Positions 54,143 through 63,365 of a stretch of DNA of 64,000 bases are shown here, one piece after another. Source of the DNA: Vulcanimicrobiota bacterium (GTDB lineage Bacteria; Vulcanimicrobiota; Vulcanimicrobiia; Vulcanimicrobiales; Vulcanimicrobiaceae). The stretch lies in assembly GCA_027459645.1 (NCBI GenBank), contig DAIDHQ010000040.1:62001-126000 (forward strand). Direction: 5' to 3'. How positions within the stretch are numbered: the stretch's first letter is position 1; each line of letters begins with the position of its first letter. The notes below the pieces were generated by a model, which was not told the origin of the DNA, did no database searches, and was given only the letters and a program-made list of their open reading frames with translations. The position numbers and the translations under genes are program-made.

Positions 54143-54164
54143 TCGGCGCAGCCGCCCCAGCAAT

Positions 54165-54198
54165 AAAAAGAGCCGCGAGCAGTCTCGCGGCTCTTTTT
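54165..54198. terminator. bidirectional intrinsic terminator
   Basis: Perfect 10-bp stem (GAGCCGCGAG / CTCGCGGCTC, loop CAGT) with five A before and five T after. Serves the APC permease (plus) and the CopD-like gene (minus), which converge here. Confidence 0.95.
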
Positions 54199-54205
54199 GC
54201 GTGCG

Positions 54206-54622
54206 TTACGCGCGGCGTGCAATCACCATGAGCGCGAGCGCGCACGCGAGAAACGCCGCCGAAATGCGGGCGAACACCACTCCACGCTCGACCGAAACGC
54301 GCGGGAACATCATTCCCGCGCCGACCGCCGCAAAACCGCAGAGCGCTCCGAGTAAAAAGAGTTGGCCCGCGGCAGACCGCATGAAGCCGGCGTTGAACCC
54401 GCCGGAGTCCAACCCAAAGAGCAGCAGACCCGAAAGGATCGTCGTGATGCCGGCACCCGCCATTGCCGGCGGGATGCGTCGGGCCAGTTGGGCGCCGACG
54501 GCGGCCGCAGCCTCGCCTCCAGCGCGCTGTATCGACGGCTCGACGACGAACGCAAGCAAGAGAACGGCACCGAACCAAAACGCCGCCCCAAACACGTGCA
54601 GAATCACCAGAAGCACCAGCAT
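54206..54622 (-). CDS. CopD/DUF2269-like four-TM membrane protein
   Basis: 138 residues, four membrane segments: LVLLVILHVFGAAFWFGAVLL (in part), PPAMAGAGITTILSGLLLF, LFLLGALCGFAAVGAGMMF and FARISAAFLACALALMVIA. HVFGAAFWFG and the layout resemble copper-resistance CopD/DUF2269 proteins. Metal transport not proven. Last gene of the GH20 operon, 38 bases after the TetR gene. Confidence 0.72.
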   Translation of the reverse strand: MLVLLVILHVFGAAFWFGAVLLLAFVVEPSIQRAGGEAAAAVGAQLARRIPPAMAGAGITTILSGLLLFGLDSGGFNAGFMRSAAGQLFLLGALCGFAAVGAGMMFPRVSVERGVVFARISAAFLACALALMVIARRA

Positions 54623-54660
54623 ATTTTCACTATACGAAGTGTACAGCTAATTAGTCAACC

Positions 54661-55272
54661 CTACATCGATTCGCCGAGGCACGCGGCTACCAACTCTCGG
54701 ATGCGGCCTGCAACCTGCCGTTCGCCGCGGCCTGCGCGCGCTAGCGCTTCCGTCGTCGGAAAATCGGTCAGCATATAGACCGCATCGACGTCGCGCAGCC
54801 GCCGCCCTACGCTCCTGATACGACACTGCTTGTGGTAGCGCGCGAGCATATTTTCGATCGCTTCCCGGCGCCATGCGTCGCGCTCGGCGGCGCGGGATTC
54901 CGGATCGAGTTGAGAGAGCGCGTGCAGCTTTCGCAGTACCTCCGGCTCCGCCAGCCAGAAATGCACGAACGCATCGATGAGTTTATCGATACCGGCACGG
55001 GCGTCCGGTTCCGCAAATGCAGCGGCAATATTGTTGCGAATTCCACCACGCGCCGCGAGGTCGTCGGCGAGCGCTTCGTACACCGCGGTCTTCGAATCGA
55101 ACTGATTATACACGGTCATTCGGGTAACGCCCGCTTCTCTAGCAATCGCCTCCATCGTAAACCGCCGAAAGCCGTCCTGGGACATCAGCAACGCACGCGC
55201 ACCCGCCACAATCCGGGCGCGAGTTTCGTCCACGCTTTGCTTTCGGCGTCCCAGGCGATACGCACGCGGCAT
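54661..55272 (-). CDS. TetR-family transcriptional regulator
   Basis: 203 residues. N-terminal helix-turn-helix: DETRARIVAGARALL, TMEAIAREAGVTRMTVYNQF and SKTAVYEALADDL (residues about 15-70), then an all-helical ligand domain. It is in the operon with the HyuA-like gene (start overlaps its stop as TGATG) and is the obvious candidate regulator of it. No operator palindrome was identified. Confidence 0.88.
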   Translation of the reverse strand: MPRAYRLGRRKQSVDETRARIVAGARALLMSQDGFRRFTMEAIAREAGVTRMTVYNQFDSKTAVYEALADDLAARGGIRNNIAAAFAEPDARAGIDKLIDAFVHFWLAEPEVLRKLHALSQLDPESRAAERDAWRREAIENMLARYHKQCRIRSVGRRLRDVDAVYMLTDFPTTEALARAGRGERQVAGRIRELVAACLGESM

Positions 55273-57365
55273 CAGCTCGATCTCCGCACGGTGCAGATAA
55301 CGACGGGTTCATCGGCGTTGCACCCGGCAATCTCTTCTTTGGCAAGCGACAGTGCCTGATCGGCCTGCGCGAGACCGCTGAAATCCGCGATGCGGCCGCC
55401 GTGCATCAGGTAGAGCTCGGGCATGGCGCGTCCAACGTCGCCGAACGCGGTCGCCGCTTCGATTGCAGCGGGAAGATCGTCCGCGAGCGCGCTCGCGGTG
55501 GTTGCACTCAGATGCGCGTCGCGTAGCGCCAGGCGGCTCACGCCGCGCTCGTCGACGATGCGCAGATCCCGTCCGCGCACATATGCATCGAGCAGCGGCG
55601 TACATGCGATGCGGCGAATATTTTCCGGCGACGTGCCCATGGTACGTGCCGCCGCCTGCAAGCGTTCCTCTTCACTCACTCGCCCGTGACCGGCCGCTTC
55701 CGCCATGGCCGTCGCTCCCGCCGCCGTAGCACGCACGCGATTGGTCTGCGTGTCGATCTCGACGCTCACTTCGATGCGGTCCGGCGACGCGCCCGACGCG
55801 ATGACGCGATCCGTTGCTTCACGGCGTATGCGCAGGATGTCTTCGGGAGTGGGATCGACGATCGTGCGCTCGACCACGTCGCGAACCAGCGCCAGCGCAA
55901 CGCCGATCGGGGAAATGACCTCTGCATCGCGGGCGATGCGATGCTCGAAGCCAAATCGTTGCGCGACGAACGGCACGAGCGCCGCGGCGCCGCCTCCGCC
56001 GCCGACCAGCACCACCCGTTCGCGTTCCAAGCCATACTCCTCAACGAGTTCCTCCAGCGTTGGAAGCACCTTCGCCGCCGCGATCTCGAGCATCTGACGC
56101 GCGAGGGTCTGAGCGTCGCCTTGCAACTCCGCCGCGAGCAGTTCGAATGCGCGAGCGGCCGCGGCCGCATCGCCGCATGCAAACGCTTCGCGCGGCACGT
56201 AGCCCAGCAGATTGCTCGCGCACGTCGGCGTCACCGTTGCAAAGCTTCCGTCGCGCAACGCAAACCGCAGGTAATCCGGCGGATCGTGCGAGGTAGGCGC
56301 AAAGCGCTCGACGCTCGCGCCTTCGAATGCATCGACCGTAAGGAAGCTCGCGTACGCGCAGCCCGCGATGTGCGCCGAGCGCGGCCCGACGTCGACGAGA
56401 GCCGACGCCTTCGCACGCGGCATGCTTCCGCCGGCGATGCCGAGCGTGCGAGAATCGATCGTACGCAGCATGGTGCGATGACCGCCCACCCGCGCCGGGC
56501 GCATCTGCGGGCGCCCTGCGCGAATAGCGGAGACGTCGACGCTCGTTCCGCCGACCTCCAAGAACAGGGCGTCGGTCACGTTTTCGTAGAGCAGCGCGCC
56601 CGCAACGCCCGCCGCCGGTCCCGAAAGCATCGTCAGGATCGGACGGCGTTCGATTTCATGCACGTCCATGACGCCGCCGTCGGAGCGCATGATCATCAGC
56701 GGCGCGGCGATCGCAGCGCGCGAAACTGCTTGCGCGGTCAACTCCGCGGTGCGAAGCATCTTCGGCAAAATCGCGCCGTTGAGCGCCGCGGTTCGCGTTC
56801 GGGCGCGCAGTCCGTACATCGACGAAACGTCGTGTCCGCCCGTGGCATACATGCCGCGCGCGCGTGCCGCCGCCATCACCTGCATTTCCGCTTCTTCATC
56901 GTCGACGGCAAAAGGAGCCGTCGCCGCAATAACTTCGACGCCGGCGCCCTGCAGGCGCGCGAGAACGTCGTCGAGCCTCCCGTTTTCGGCACTTCGGAGG
57001 AACGCGAACTCCGGTGCGAACGTGACGTCGGGTGCGAGCGTCACGGGCGCGAAGCGCATCTGCCGCCGCGCAAACCATCCGGCGCGCGTGACACCGATAA
57101 CGCCGACGCGCGCGACGTCGCCTTCCAAGAGCGCGTTGGTTGCCTGCGTCGTCGAATGCGCGATGAACGCAACGTCGGCGGGCGCGATGCCGTAACGCTC
57201 GAGCAGCGCCGTTATTCCCGCGATAATCCCCGCTGCGACGCCTTCAACGGAACCGTGCGTCGTCGGAACCTTCACCGAGCCGACGAGTTCGCGCGTTGCT
57301 GCGTCAATCGCGACGACGTCGGTAAAGGTGCCGCCGACGTCGACGCCCAGACGCAGCTTACGCAT
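55272..57365 (-). CDS. hydantoinase A/oxoprolinase-like protein
   Basis: 697 residues, the length of HyuA. N-terminal LRLGVDVGGTFTDVVAIDAA, FIAHSTTQATNALLEGDVAR, RSDGGVMDVHEIERRPILTM (in part), GGTSVDVSAIRAGRPQMRP and VVLVGGGGGAAALVPFVAQ. HyuA-type subunits hydrolyse ATP to open hydantoin or 5-oxoproline rings together with HyuB; no HyuB gene lies in this window. Sits three bases after a beta-lactamase-like gene and overlaps tetR. Confidence 0.88.
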   Translation of the reverse strand: MRKLRLGVDVGGTFTDVVAIDAATRELVGSVKVPTTHGSVEGVAAGIIAGITALLERYGIAPADVAFIAHSTTQATNALLEGDVARVGVIGVTRAGWFARRQMRFAPVTLAPDVTFAPEFAFLRSAENGRLDDVLARLQGAGVEVIAATAPFAVDDEEAEMQVMAAARARGMYATGGHDVSSMYGLRARTRTAALNGAILPKMLRTAELTAQAVSRAAIAAPLMIMRSDGGVMDVHEIERRPILTMLSGPAAGVAGALLYENVTDALFLEVGGTSVDVSAIRAGRPQMRPARVGGHRTMLRTIDSRTLGIAGGSMPRAKASALVDVGPRSAHIAGCAYASFLTVDAFEGASVERFAPTSHDPPDYLRFALRDGSFATVTPTCASNLLGYVPREAFACGDAAAAARAFELLAAELQGDAQTLARQMLEIAAAKVLPTLEELVEEYGLERERVVLVGGGGGAAALVPFVAQRFGFEHRIARDAEVISPIGVALALVRDVVERTIVDPTPEDILRIRREATDRVIASGASPDRIEVSVEIDTQTNRVRATAAGATAMAEAAGHGRVSEEERLQAAARTMGTSPENIRRIACTPLLDAYVRGRDLRIVDERGVSRLALRDAHLSATTASALADDLPAAIEAATAFGDVGRAMPELYLMHGGRIADFSGLAQADQALSLAKEEIAGCNADEPVVICTVRRSS

Positions 57366-57368
57366 GCA

Positions 57369-58070
57369 TTAGAGCGGAAAGCGCCGGGCGGCGTCGTCGC
57401 ATGCGGCGGCAATCGCCGCATACGCGCGACGACGTTCTTTGGCCGACGCGTAGGGGTCGTTGACGAGGACGACGACTTCGAAGACGCGTCCGCGCACGCT
57501 CACGAACCCGGCACCGGCGTCGGCAGCGCTGTCGCCTGTGCTCATCGCGGCAAGAAGCGCCGTCCGCGACGCCTTTGAGAGCAGCGGTCCCGCATGAATC
57601 GCATCGAGCATCGCTCCGACCGCACCGGCCGTTGCCATGCCGGCGCCGTCGGTCAAATCGATACCGTTGAACCCGAGCCCGGCGAGATCGGCGTTGACCG
57701 CTGCCGTTCCACCCAAATGCTTAATGGCGGCGAGTTTCGCATCGGGCCCACCGGCGAAGAGACGCTGCACCGTTGCATGTACGGCATCCTTCGGAAGCGC
57801 CCCCGAATCCGCCGCGCGATATTCCAACAGTGCGAGCGGAATCGCTTGCGCGTCTCCGAGCGCAAGGGACTGCGAAGCATTGCGCTCCACGCGCGCGCCG
57901 GTCGCGAGATCGACGACGACCACGCCCAAGGCGAGGTGCGCCGCACGCGCTCGTGCGATGGCCGCGTCGACGTCGCTGCCGATTGCGCTGCTTTCCGTCT
58001 CTCGAACGGGCGACGGGGTTGCGATCGGTGCCGGCGTCTGCAGCGCTTGGGCGAGTACGAACGGGATCAT
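57369..58070 (-). CDS. beta-lactamase-like (class A fold) protein without visible catalytic motif
   Basis: 233 residues. The opening is a short hydrophobic run and Pro/Ala linker (ALQTPAPIATPSPVRE). LALGVVVVDLATGARVERNA, then QSLALGDAQAIPLALLEY and LGFNGIDLTDGAGMATAG recall the class A beta-lactamase/DD-peptidase fold, and MSTGDSAADAGAGFVSVRGR the end of it. The SxxK motif expected around residue 65 reads QSLALGDAQ, so an active serine nucleophile is not evident. Possible non-catalytic binder or degenerate relic. ATG 58070 overlaps the M20 stop as ATGA. Confidence 0.6.
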   Translation of the reverse strand: MIPFVLAQALQTPAPIATPSPVRETESSAIGSDVDAAIARARAAHLALGVVVVDLATGARVERNASQSLALGDAQAIPLALLEYRAADSGALPKDAVHATVQRLFAGGPDAKLAAIKHLGGTAAVNADLAGLGFNGIDLTDGAGMATAGAVGAMLDAIHAGPLLSKASRTALLAAMSTGDSAADAGAGFVSVRGRVFEVVVLVNDPYASAKERRRAYAAIAAACDDAARRFPL

Positions 58071-59449
58071 GCCGGAACGGTCGCCGCGATTTCGTCGTAG
58101 AGCGCCGTCATGGTAAGGATGCCGCCGAAGAATTGCGAGAGCGTGAACTTCTCGTTCGGCGCGTGGATCTGATCGTCGGGAAGTCCGACGCCGATCAATA
58201 CTTGCGGTAGTTTCAAGACGCGATCGAAGCTCGCGACGGGTCCGATCGAACCCCCCGTGCCGATAAACACCGGCTGTTTGCGAAATCCCGCTTCCATCGC
58301 GCGCGCTGCCGCCGCAACGACGGGATGTTCGCGCGACACCACGACCGCGGGCGTTTCACCGCCATCGGTAACGTCGATTCGGACGCCCGGCGGTGCGACG
58401 TTCTTGACGTAGGCGCGGACGAGCTCGCGCACGCGAAGCGGATCTTGCGTTCCGACCAGCCGAGCCGAAATTTTCGCCTTCGCCCACGATGGGATGATCG
58501 TCTTGCTTCCCGGTCCCTGATAGCCGCCCCATATCCCGTTGCACTCGAGCGTAGGCCGAAACCACATGCGCTCCAGCGGCAAACGCCCACGTTCGCCTTC
58601 CAGCGACGTCACGCCGAGTTGCGCGGCCTCGCGCGCTTCGTCGAAGGGAAGATTGCGCAGTTCGGAAAGCGCCGCCGGCTCCAAATCGGCAACGCCGTCG
58701 TAAAAGCCCGGAACGTTGACGCGGCCGTCGGCGTCCTTCAATTCCGAAATGATATTCGCGAGCGCTTCGATGGGATTGCGAACGATGCCGCCGTAGTATC
58801 CGGAGTGCAGATCGCCCGAAGGCCCGTGCACGGTAATCTCCCAGTGCACCAATCCGCGCACGCTCGTCGTGAGCGACGGCACGTCTTCTGAAAAGACGGC
58901 CGTGTCGCTGATCACGGCGACGTCGGCTTTAAAGAGCTCCGCATAGCGCTCGAGCGCGCCTTCGAAGTTCGGCGACCCGATCTCTTCTTCGCCCTCGACG
59001 ACGACCTTCACGTTCACCGGAAGCCGCCCGCGCGTGCGCATGTGCGCTTCGATCGCAGCGAGATGCATCAAGACTTGGCCCTTGTCGTCCACGGCACCGC
59101 GGCCGTAGATCTTCCCGTCACGCACGGTTCCTTCGAAGGGCGGACTCGTCCAGAGTTCGAGCGGATCGGCGGGCTGAACGTCGTAGTGGCCGTAGATCAG
59201 CACCGTCGGTGCGCCGGCAGCGCCGCTCCACGATCCGTAGGCGATCGGATTGCCTTGCGTTTCGAGCACCTGCGCATCCAAGCCGATCTCGCGCATTCGC
59301 GCGACGAGCCGTTCGCAGCAACGCCGGACGTCCGGGCGATGCTCGGGGTCGGCGGAAACGCTCGGGATCGCGATCCAACCCTTTAATTCATCCAAGTACG
59401 CCTCGCGATGCGATTCGCAATACGCGGCGAGGTCCTTATCGATGCTCAT
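58067..59449 (-). CDS. M20-family dipeptidase
   Basis: 460 residues. Zinc ligands and catalytic acids in order: IYGHYDVQPADP, GRGAVDDKGQVLMH, VVEGEEEIGS, DTAVFSEDVPS and GVGLPDDQIHAPNEKF, with the dimerisation domain between (HGPSGDLHSGYYGGIV). A cytoplasmic dipeptidase for peptides. ATG 59449 overlaps the upstream permease stop as ATGA; an upstream ATG at 59560 gives non-homologous sequence. Fits a peptide-scavenging operon. Confidence 0.93.
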   Translation of the reverse strand: MSIDKDLAAYCESHREAYLDELKGWIAIPSVSADPEHRPDVRRCCERLVARMREIGLDAQVLETQGNPIAYGSWSGAAGAPTVLIYGHYDVQPADPLELWTSPPFEGTVRDGKIYGRGAVDDKGQVLMHLAAIEAHMRTRGRLPVNVKVVVEGEEEIGSPNFEGALERYAELFKADVAVISDTAVFSEDVPSLTTSVRGLVHWEITVHGPSGDLHSGYYGGIVRNPIEALANIISELKDADGRVNVPGFYDGVADLEPAALSELRNLPFDEAREAAQLGVTSLEGERGRLPLERMWFRPTLECNGIWGGYQGPGSKTIIPSWAKAKISARLVGTQDPLRVRELVRAYVKNVAPPGVRIDVTDGGETPAVVVSREHPVVAAAARAMEAGFRKQPVFIGTGGSIGPVASFDRVLKLPQVLIGVGLPDDQIHAPNEKFTLSQFFGGILTMTALYDEIAATVPA

Positions 59450-61422
59450 AGCGCTCCAAGTTGTATCGTCAAGGTTTGGTTTCCGCGATGCACCTCGAAC
59501 GAGTGTGGTTTTCCGTCGTAGGCACGCGCCTGCGTTTGAAATGTGCCATACTCCCACCAATATTTCCCGTCGAGTTTGTCGATCACGTCGTTCGTCCGCA
59601 GCCCCGCGTCATAGGCGGGGCCTCCGGCACGCACGTAGACCCGCATGTTTCCGTCGACGGTCTTGAACATGGCGTAATAGTAACTCGGCGGATCGCTCGG
59701 AAGTGCCGCCAGGCCGTGCGCGAAGAGCTGCCGCCCCCGTGGGCTCGCGGCCCAGGCAAGCAACCGCGACGCGCCCTGATCCGCCAGCGTGGTGACCTGC
59801 GCCGCCGTCGCCTGCGCGGCGAGCGAATGATCGTGCCATTCATCGACGATCCAACCGCCGCAATCTTCCAAACGCAACCCGACGTCGACGTCGTCACCTT
59901 CGATCAAGCGGAATTGCGACGTGCTGACATAGACGTACGCGGCGTACGGCTTGCCGGCACAGCCGGCGTCGTTTGGGTCGCCGTGAAAATCGAACGCATG
60001 ATAACCCGCTGCGTCGAGGCGGCTGACGACCTCGGCCTGTGCCGCTTTTGCAAACGGCGCGGTCGCGGCATCGACCGCCACGTGGCCGGCTGCCGCCGGA
60101 TCTGCGTAGAGTCCCGACAGCGTCGCCGCTTCCGCAGGCTGCGCGAGCGATGCAAACGCATGCACGCCGAAGAGCGGTCCGCCTGCAGCCACCACGGCAA
60201 TCGCGGCGACGGTCGCGACCGCGACCTGGTAGGGCAGCGTGCGCTTCGTGATCGTATCGATTCCGACGCCCGTAAAGTTTGCGACCCAGACGTTGGCCGT
60301 GTTCGTCGGATCGCACACGTTCTGCACTTGCACGACCGCCATAATTGCGGCAACCAGAATAACGGGAGGTAAGGCATGTGAGGCCAGAAGCACCGTAAAC
60401 ACGGCAATGCCGACGCCGAAGGGATTGAGCGGACCTCGATAGAGCGCGAGCGGACTCAGCAAACCGAAGATTGCGACGAACGCCAGCGGATTTGACGTCC
60501 ACCCTCCGACGAGCGGCGCGAACGCCGCGCGTAACGCGGGGACGCCCGTCGCCGCGAGCAACACGCCAATGCCGACGAAGAGCAGCACCGCCGGTGCAAC
60601 GTCTTCGATGCCGCGAATCGCCGCGGCGACCAGCGTCTGCACCGCCTGGCGCGGACGCGTTACGAGCGTGCCGTAGATCGCGGAGAAGACGAACGCCAGC
60701 ATCGGATCGACGTGCAACGCAAAATACAGCACGATTGGAAGAACCGGCGTCACGAGCGCGTACCATGCTACGGTCTTGCGACGATCGCGTTCGGCCGCGA
60801 CGGCCCACGTCGCATAGGCGCGCTCGCGGCGAAACGCGACGAACGCGTAGACGAGCAGCGCGAGCGCGTCTATGACGGCCAGAACGACGGCGTAGCGCAT
60901 CAACTCTTGCTGGCCGACGCCGAAAAACTTCGTGTAGAACGTCCAGTTGACGATGTTGAAGATAAAGCCCAGCGCAAAAGACATCAGGAACATCGTTGCG
61001 GCGATCGTACGCGGCACGCCGGTCGTCATCATAACGGGAAGCACGATCGATCCGACCATGATGATCGCGCCCAAGCCCGAGAGCGAGGTGAAGAGCACGG
61101 CGACGACCGCGCACAGCACGAGCGCGAGCGCGAGCGGACGTTCGCCGCCGTATTCGGCAGCAAGATTGACCAGCGCACGGGCGATGCCGGTATCGAGCGT
61201 GACGCGCGCGAGCAGCGCGCCGAAGATCACCGTTACATAGACCGGCGCGAGTTGCGACGCACCGTGCACGAAGGCATCGCCGATCTGAGCGAGCGGCGCT
61301 CCCGCGACCAGCAGCATCACGCACGCCATCGACGGCACGGCGAGAATTGCCGGCATCCAGCGACGGTACATCAGAAGCGCGAACGCAAGAAAAACGGCGA
61401 GGACGAGGACCGAGGAAATCAC
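59446..61422 (-). CDS. IT-superfamily permease fused to a PDZ-containing extracytoplasmic domain
   Basis: 658 residues. About 420 N-terminal residues form a permease with eleven to twelve membrane helices (VYVTVIFGALLARVTLDTGI, FTSLSGLGAIIMVGSIVLP, MTTGVPRTIAATMFLMSFAL, RGPLNPFGVGIAVFTVLLAS, VQVQNVCDPTNTANVWVANF), resembling the citrate/gluconate/DcuC-like ion-transporter superfamily. It then has a roughly 240-residue soluble tail ending in a PDZ-like domain (GGPAYDAGLRTNDVIDKLDG, GKPHSFEVHRGNQTLTIQL). Such a fusion is unusual. Start ATG 61422 overlaps the GH20 stop as ATGA. Confidence 0.78.
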   Translation of the reverse strand: MISSVLVLAVFLAFALLMYRRWMPAILAVPSMACVMLLVAGAPLAQIGDAFVHGASQLAPVYVTVIFGALLARVTLDTGIARALVNLAAEYGGERPLALALVLCAVVAVLFTSLSGLGAIIMVGSIVLPVMMTTGVPRTIAATMFLMSFALGFIFNIVNWTFYTKFFGVGQQELMRYAVVLAVIDALALLVYAFVAFRRERAYATWAVAAERDRRKTVAWYALVTPVLPIVLYFALHVDPMLAFVFSAIYGTLVTRPRQAVQTLVAAAIRGIEDVAPAVLLFVGIGVLLAATGVPALRAAFAPLVGGWTSNPLAFVAIFGLLSPLALYRGPLNPFGVGIAVFTVLLASHALPPVILVAAIMAVVQVQNVCDPTNTANVWVANFTGVGIDTITKRTLPYQVAVATVAAIAVVAAGGPLFGVHAFASLAQPAEAATLSGLYADPAAAGHVAVDAATAPFAKAAQAEVVSRLDAAGYHAFDFHGDPNDAGCAGKPYAAYVYVSTSQFRLIEGDDVDVGLRLEDCGGWIVDEWHDHSLAAQATAAQVTTLADQGASRLLAWAASPRGRQLFAHGLAALPSDPPSYYYAMFKTVDGNMRVYVRAGGPAYDAGLRTNDVIDKLDGKYWWEYGTFQTQARAYDGKPHSFEVHRGNQTLTIQLGAL

Positions 61423-63293
61423 CGGATCACGCTAGCGAGCGGCGGCAACGTCTTGGTGCGTTCGTAATCCTCGTACGTTACGCGATCTATGGCGTCGGCA
61501 CGTTCGATCGCGCGCTGAGCGTCCAGATGGTACCGCTCCAGATTGCTCGCCAGGTGCCCGTCGCGGCTTTCGTACCGCCACGCGTGCGCGTACAGAGGAG
61601 CGAGCATTTCATCGGTGTCACGCTGCTCCCAAAATAAGTACTTGCACCAAAACAGATCCCGTTCGGCATCTGCCGGATGGATTTTTGCGTCGTCGTAATA
61701 CGTTTTGACCTCGCGCGCGATCTGGTAGCGCCGCCCGAGCGCGTCGTAGCGGCGCGCCGCGAGCAGCATCACGCCGGCGGCGTTCTGATGAAGCAACGGA
61801 TGCGCGTGAAGCAGATGAGTTTCCACGCGCTCGGCCGCGAGACGCAGCGACGCGAGATGCACGCCCGCCATGCGCGACGCATCGTAGGCGTTAAACGGAT
61901 CCGCCCAAAAGCGCTTGTCGCTCGGGCCGGGCATGCGCGCGTCCATTGCGCCGAGCGTCGCGATATCGCTGCTGAAACCGGGATCGTCGACGCCGAAGAA
62001 TGCCCTGGGAAAGTCCGCGGACACCGCGTCGGCTGCCGCGCCGCCGCCCCACGCCGTAGCGGCGGCATAAATCACGGGATACCACGTCGCTTCATAGAGC
62101 GTCTCGCCGTCGTCGTGCCAAACGGTTTGAAAGAGCCCAAGCACGTGCGATGCGATGCCTTCGGTGATAAAGCGGCGCTCGTTCGGCAGCGCGGTCTTCA
62201 GATCGGGAAAGATCTCGTTCCAATTGTTCGCGCCAGGCGCGACCATTTGATCGAAGCCGCCCGAAGCGATAAGGTCGATGAACCGCCGGTAGGACGGGCG
62301 CGAGTCGTAATGCCAGTTCACGATCACCGCGTTCTTCGGGATCGATTTCATGATCGACGGATCGTTTTCGATGCCGTCGTCCCAAAGCATGACGCGCGAC
62401 GGCGCGACGAGCTTGGCCATCGCGCGAACGTGCGCCGCATACACCGCCGAACGGCCCCCGTGCTGCGCGACGTAGGCGGCAGTGGTCCCCTCACCGAGCG
62501 TCGCCGTTTCGTCGGATCCGATGTGAAAGAACGGCACGCTACCGACGGCCGCGCGTTCTTGCGAGATGATGCGCGCGAGATATGCCTGCCCGAGCGAGCT
62601 CGCCGGCGAGATGAGATACCCGTGCGGAAAATCCGCCGCCGAGGCGTATTGCTCGACGCGCAGGGTGTTGTGCATGTGCGCGAACGTCTGCTGTTCGGGA
62701 ATGAACGTGACGTGGAATCGCGCGGCATAGACCTTCAGTTCGTGAAGTTGTGCCGGCGTGATGCCGTCCAGCGGCGCGGGCAGCGGATCGGTCGGGCTCA
62801 AAAACACGTGTTCCATGTACGGTGAGTAGCCGTTCATCTTGAACGCGGCGATCGTACGAATGCGTTCCTTGAAGTAGCGCATCGTCGGCAACGGTCCGCG
62901 CGACACGTCGTCGGAGAGCACGCGCCAGCGCATGTGCGGCGCATCGGTAATGGTTGCGCATGGGAGTCGCCACGCGCCGTTCGCGCGTTGCGGAAGCTGC
63001 GCGAGCGTCATCGCCGCGTAAAAAACGCCATCGGCGTCGGAGGCCGCGATCGACGTTCCGGAGGCATCAACGCGCAGACGATAGCCCTGCGGCGCAATCG
63101 AGGCGTCTTTCACGATGCGGATCGGCTGCCGGGACGAAACGACGCCCAGGGCGTGCCAGCGCTCTTCGAGTTCCTCGCGGGCGCCGGCGTCGAGTGCGCT
63201 TACGGCGGGAACCGCGGCGGTGCAGAGACCGGGAACGATCGAAGCTGGACGAGGAACGACCGCGATGGCGGCAAGTGCGATGGCCCCGAGCAT
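61419..63293 (-). CDS. glycoside hydrolase family 20 (beta-N-acetylhexosaminidase)
   Basis: 624 residues. Signal MLGAIALAAIAVVPRPAS, an N-terminal GH20b-like domain, then the catalytic barrel: MRWRVLSDDVSRGPLPTM, the acid/base pair in FHIGSDETATLG (Asp-Glu), VMLWDDGIENDP and the substrate-binding VIVNWHYDSR. Releases terminal N-acetylglucosamine or N-acetylgalactosamine from chitin or glycans by substrate-assisted catalysis. Exported. First gene of the operon running to 54206. Confidence 0.9.
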   Translation of the reverse strand: MLGAIALAAIAVVPRPASIVPGLCTAAVPAVSALDAGAREELEERWHALGVVSSRQPIRIVKDASIAPQGYRLRVDASGTSIAASDADGVFYAAMTLAQLPQRANGAWRLPCATITDAPHMRWRVLSDDVSRGPLPTMRYFKERIRTIAAFKMNGYSPYMEHVFLSPTDPLPAPLDGITPAQLHELKVYAARFHVTFIPEQQTFAHMHNTLRVEQYASAADFPHGYLISPASSLGQAYLARIISQERAAVGSVPFFHIGSDETATLGEGTTAAYVAQHGGRSAVYAAHVRAMAKLVAPSRVMLWDDGIENDPSIMKSIPKNAVIVNWHYDSRPSYRRFIDLIASGGFDQMVAPGANNWNEIFPDLKTALPNERRFITEGIASHVLGLFQTVWHDDGETLYEATWYPVIYAAATAWGGGAAADAVSADFPRAFFGVDDPGFSSDIATLGAMDARMPGPSDKRFWADPFNAYDASRMAGVHLASLRLAAERVETHLLHAHPLLHQNAAGVMLLAARRYDALGRRYQIAREVKTYYDDAKIHPADAERDLFWCKYLFWEQRDTDEMLAPLYAHAWRYESRDGHLASNLERYHLDAQRAIERADAIDRVTYEDYERTKTLPPLASVIR

Positions 63294-63365
63294 ATGCCCG
63301 GCGTTAGTCGTGCTTCAAATCACTTCCCGCCAGGTAGCGGACCGGAGCGAACGGAACGAGCAACC

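Noticed and set aside
55686-57578. A 630-residue plus-strand ORF opposite the HyuA-like gene
   Set aside because: Arg/His-rich with no motifs, no signal and no Shine-Dalgarno; it mirrors the codon pattern of the minus-strand gene, a known effect in GC-rich DNA.
59894-61324. A 476-residue minus-strand ORF in another frame of the permease gene
   Set aside because: Same-strand shadow frame, very rich in Arg/Ala; the permease frame has clear helices and motifs.
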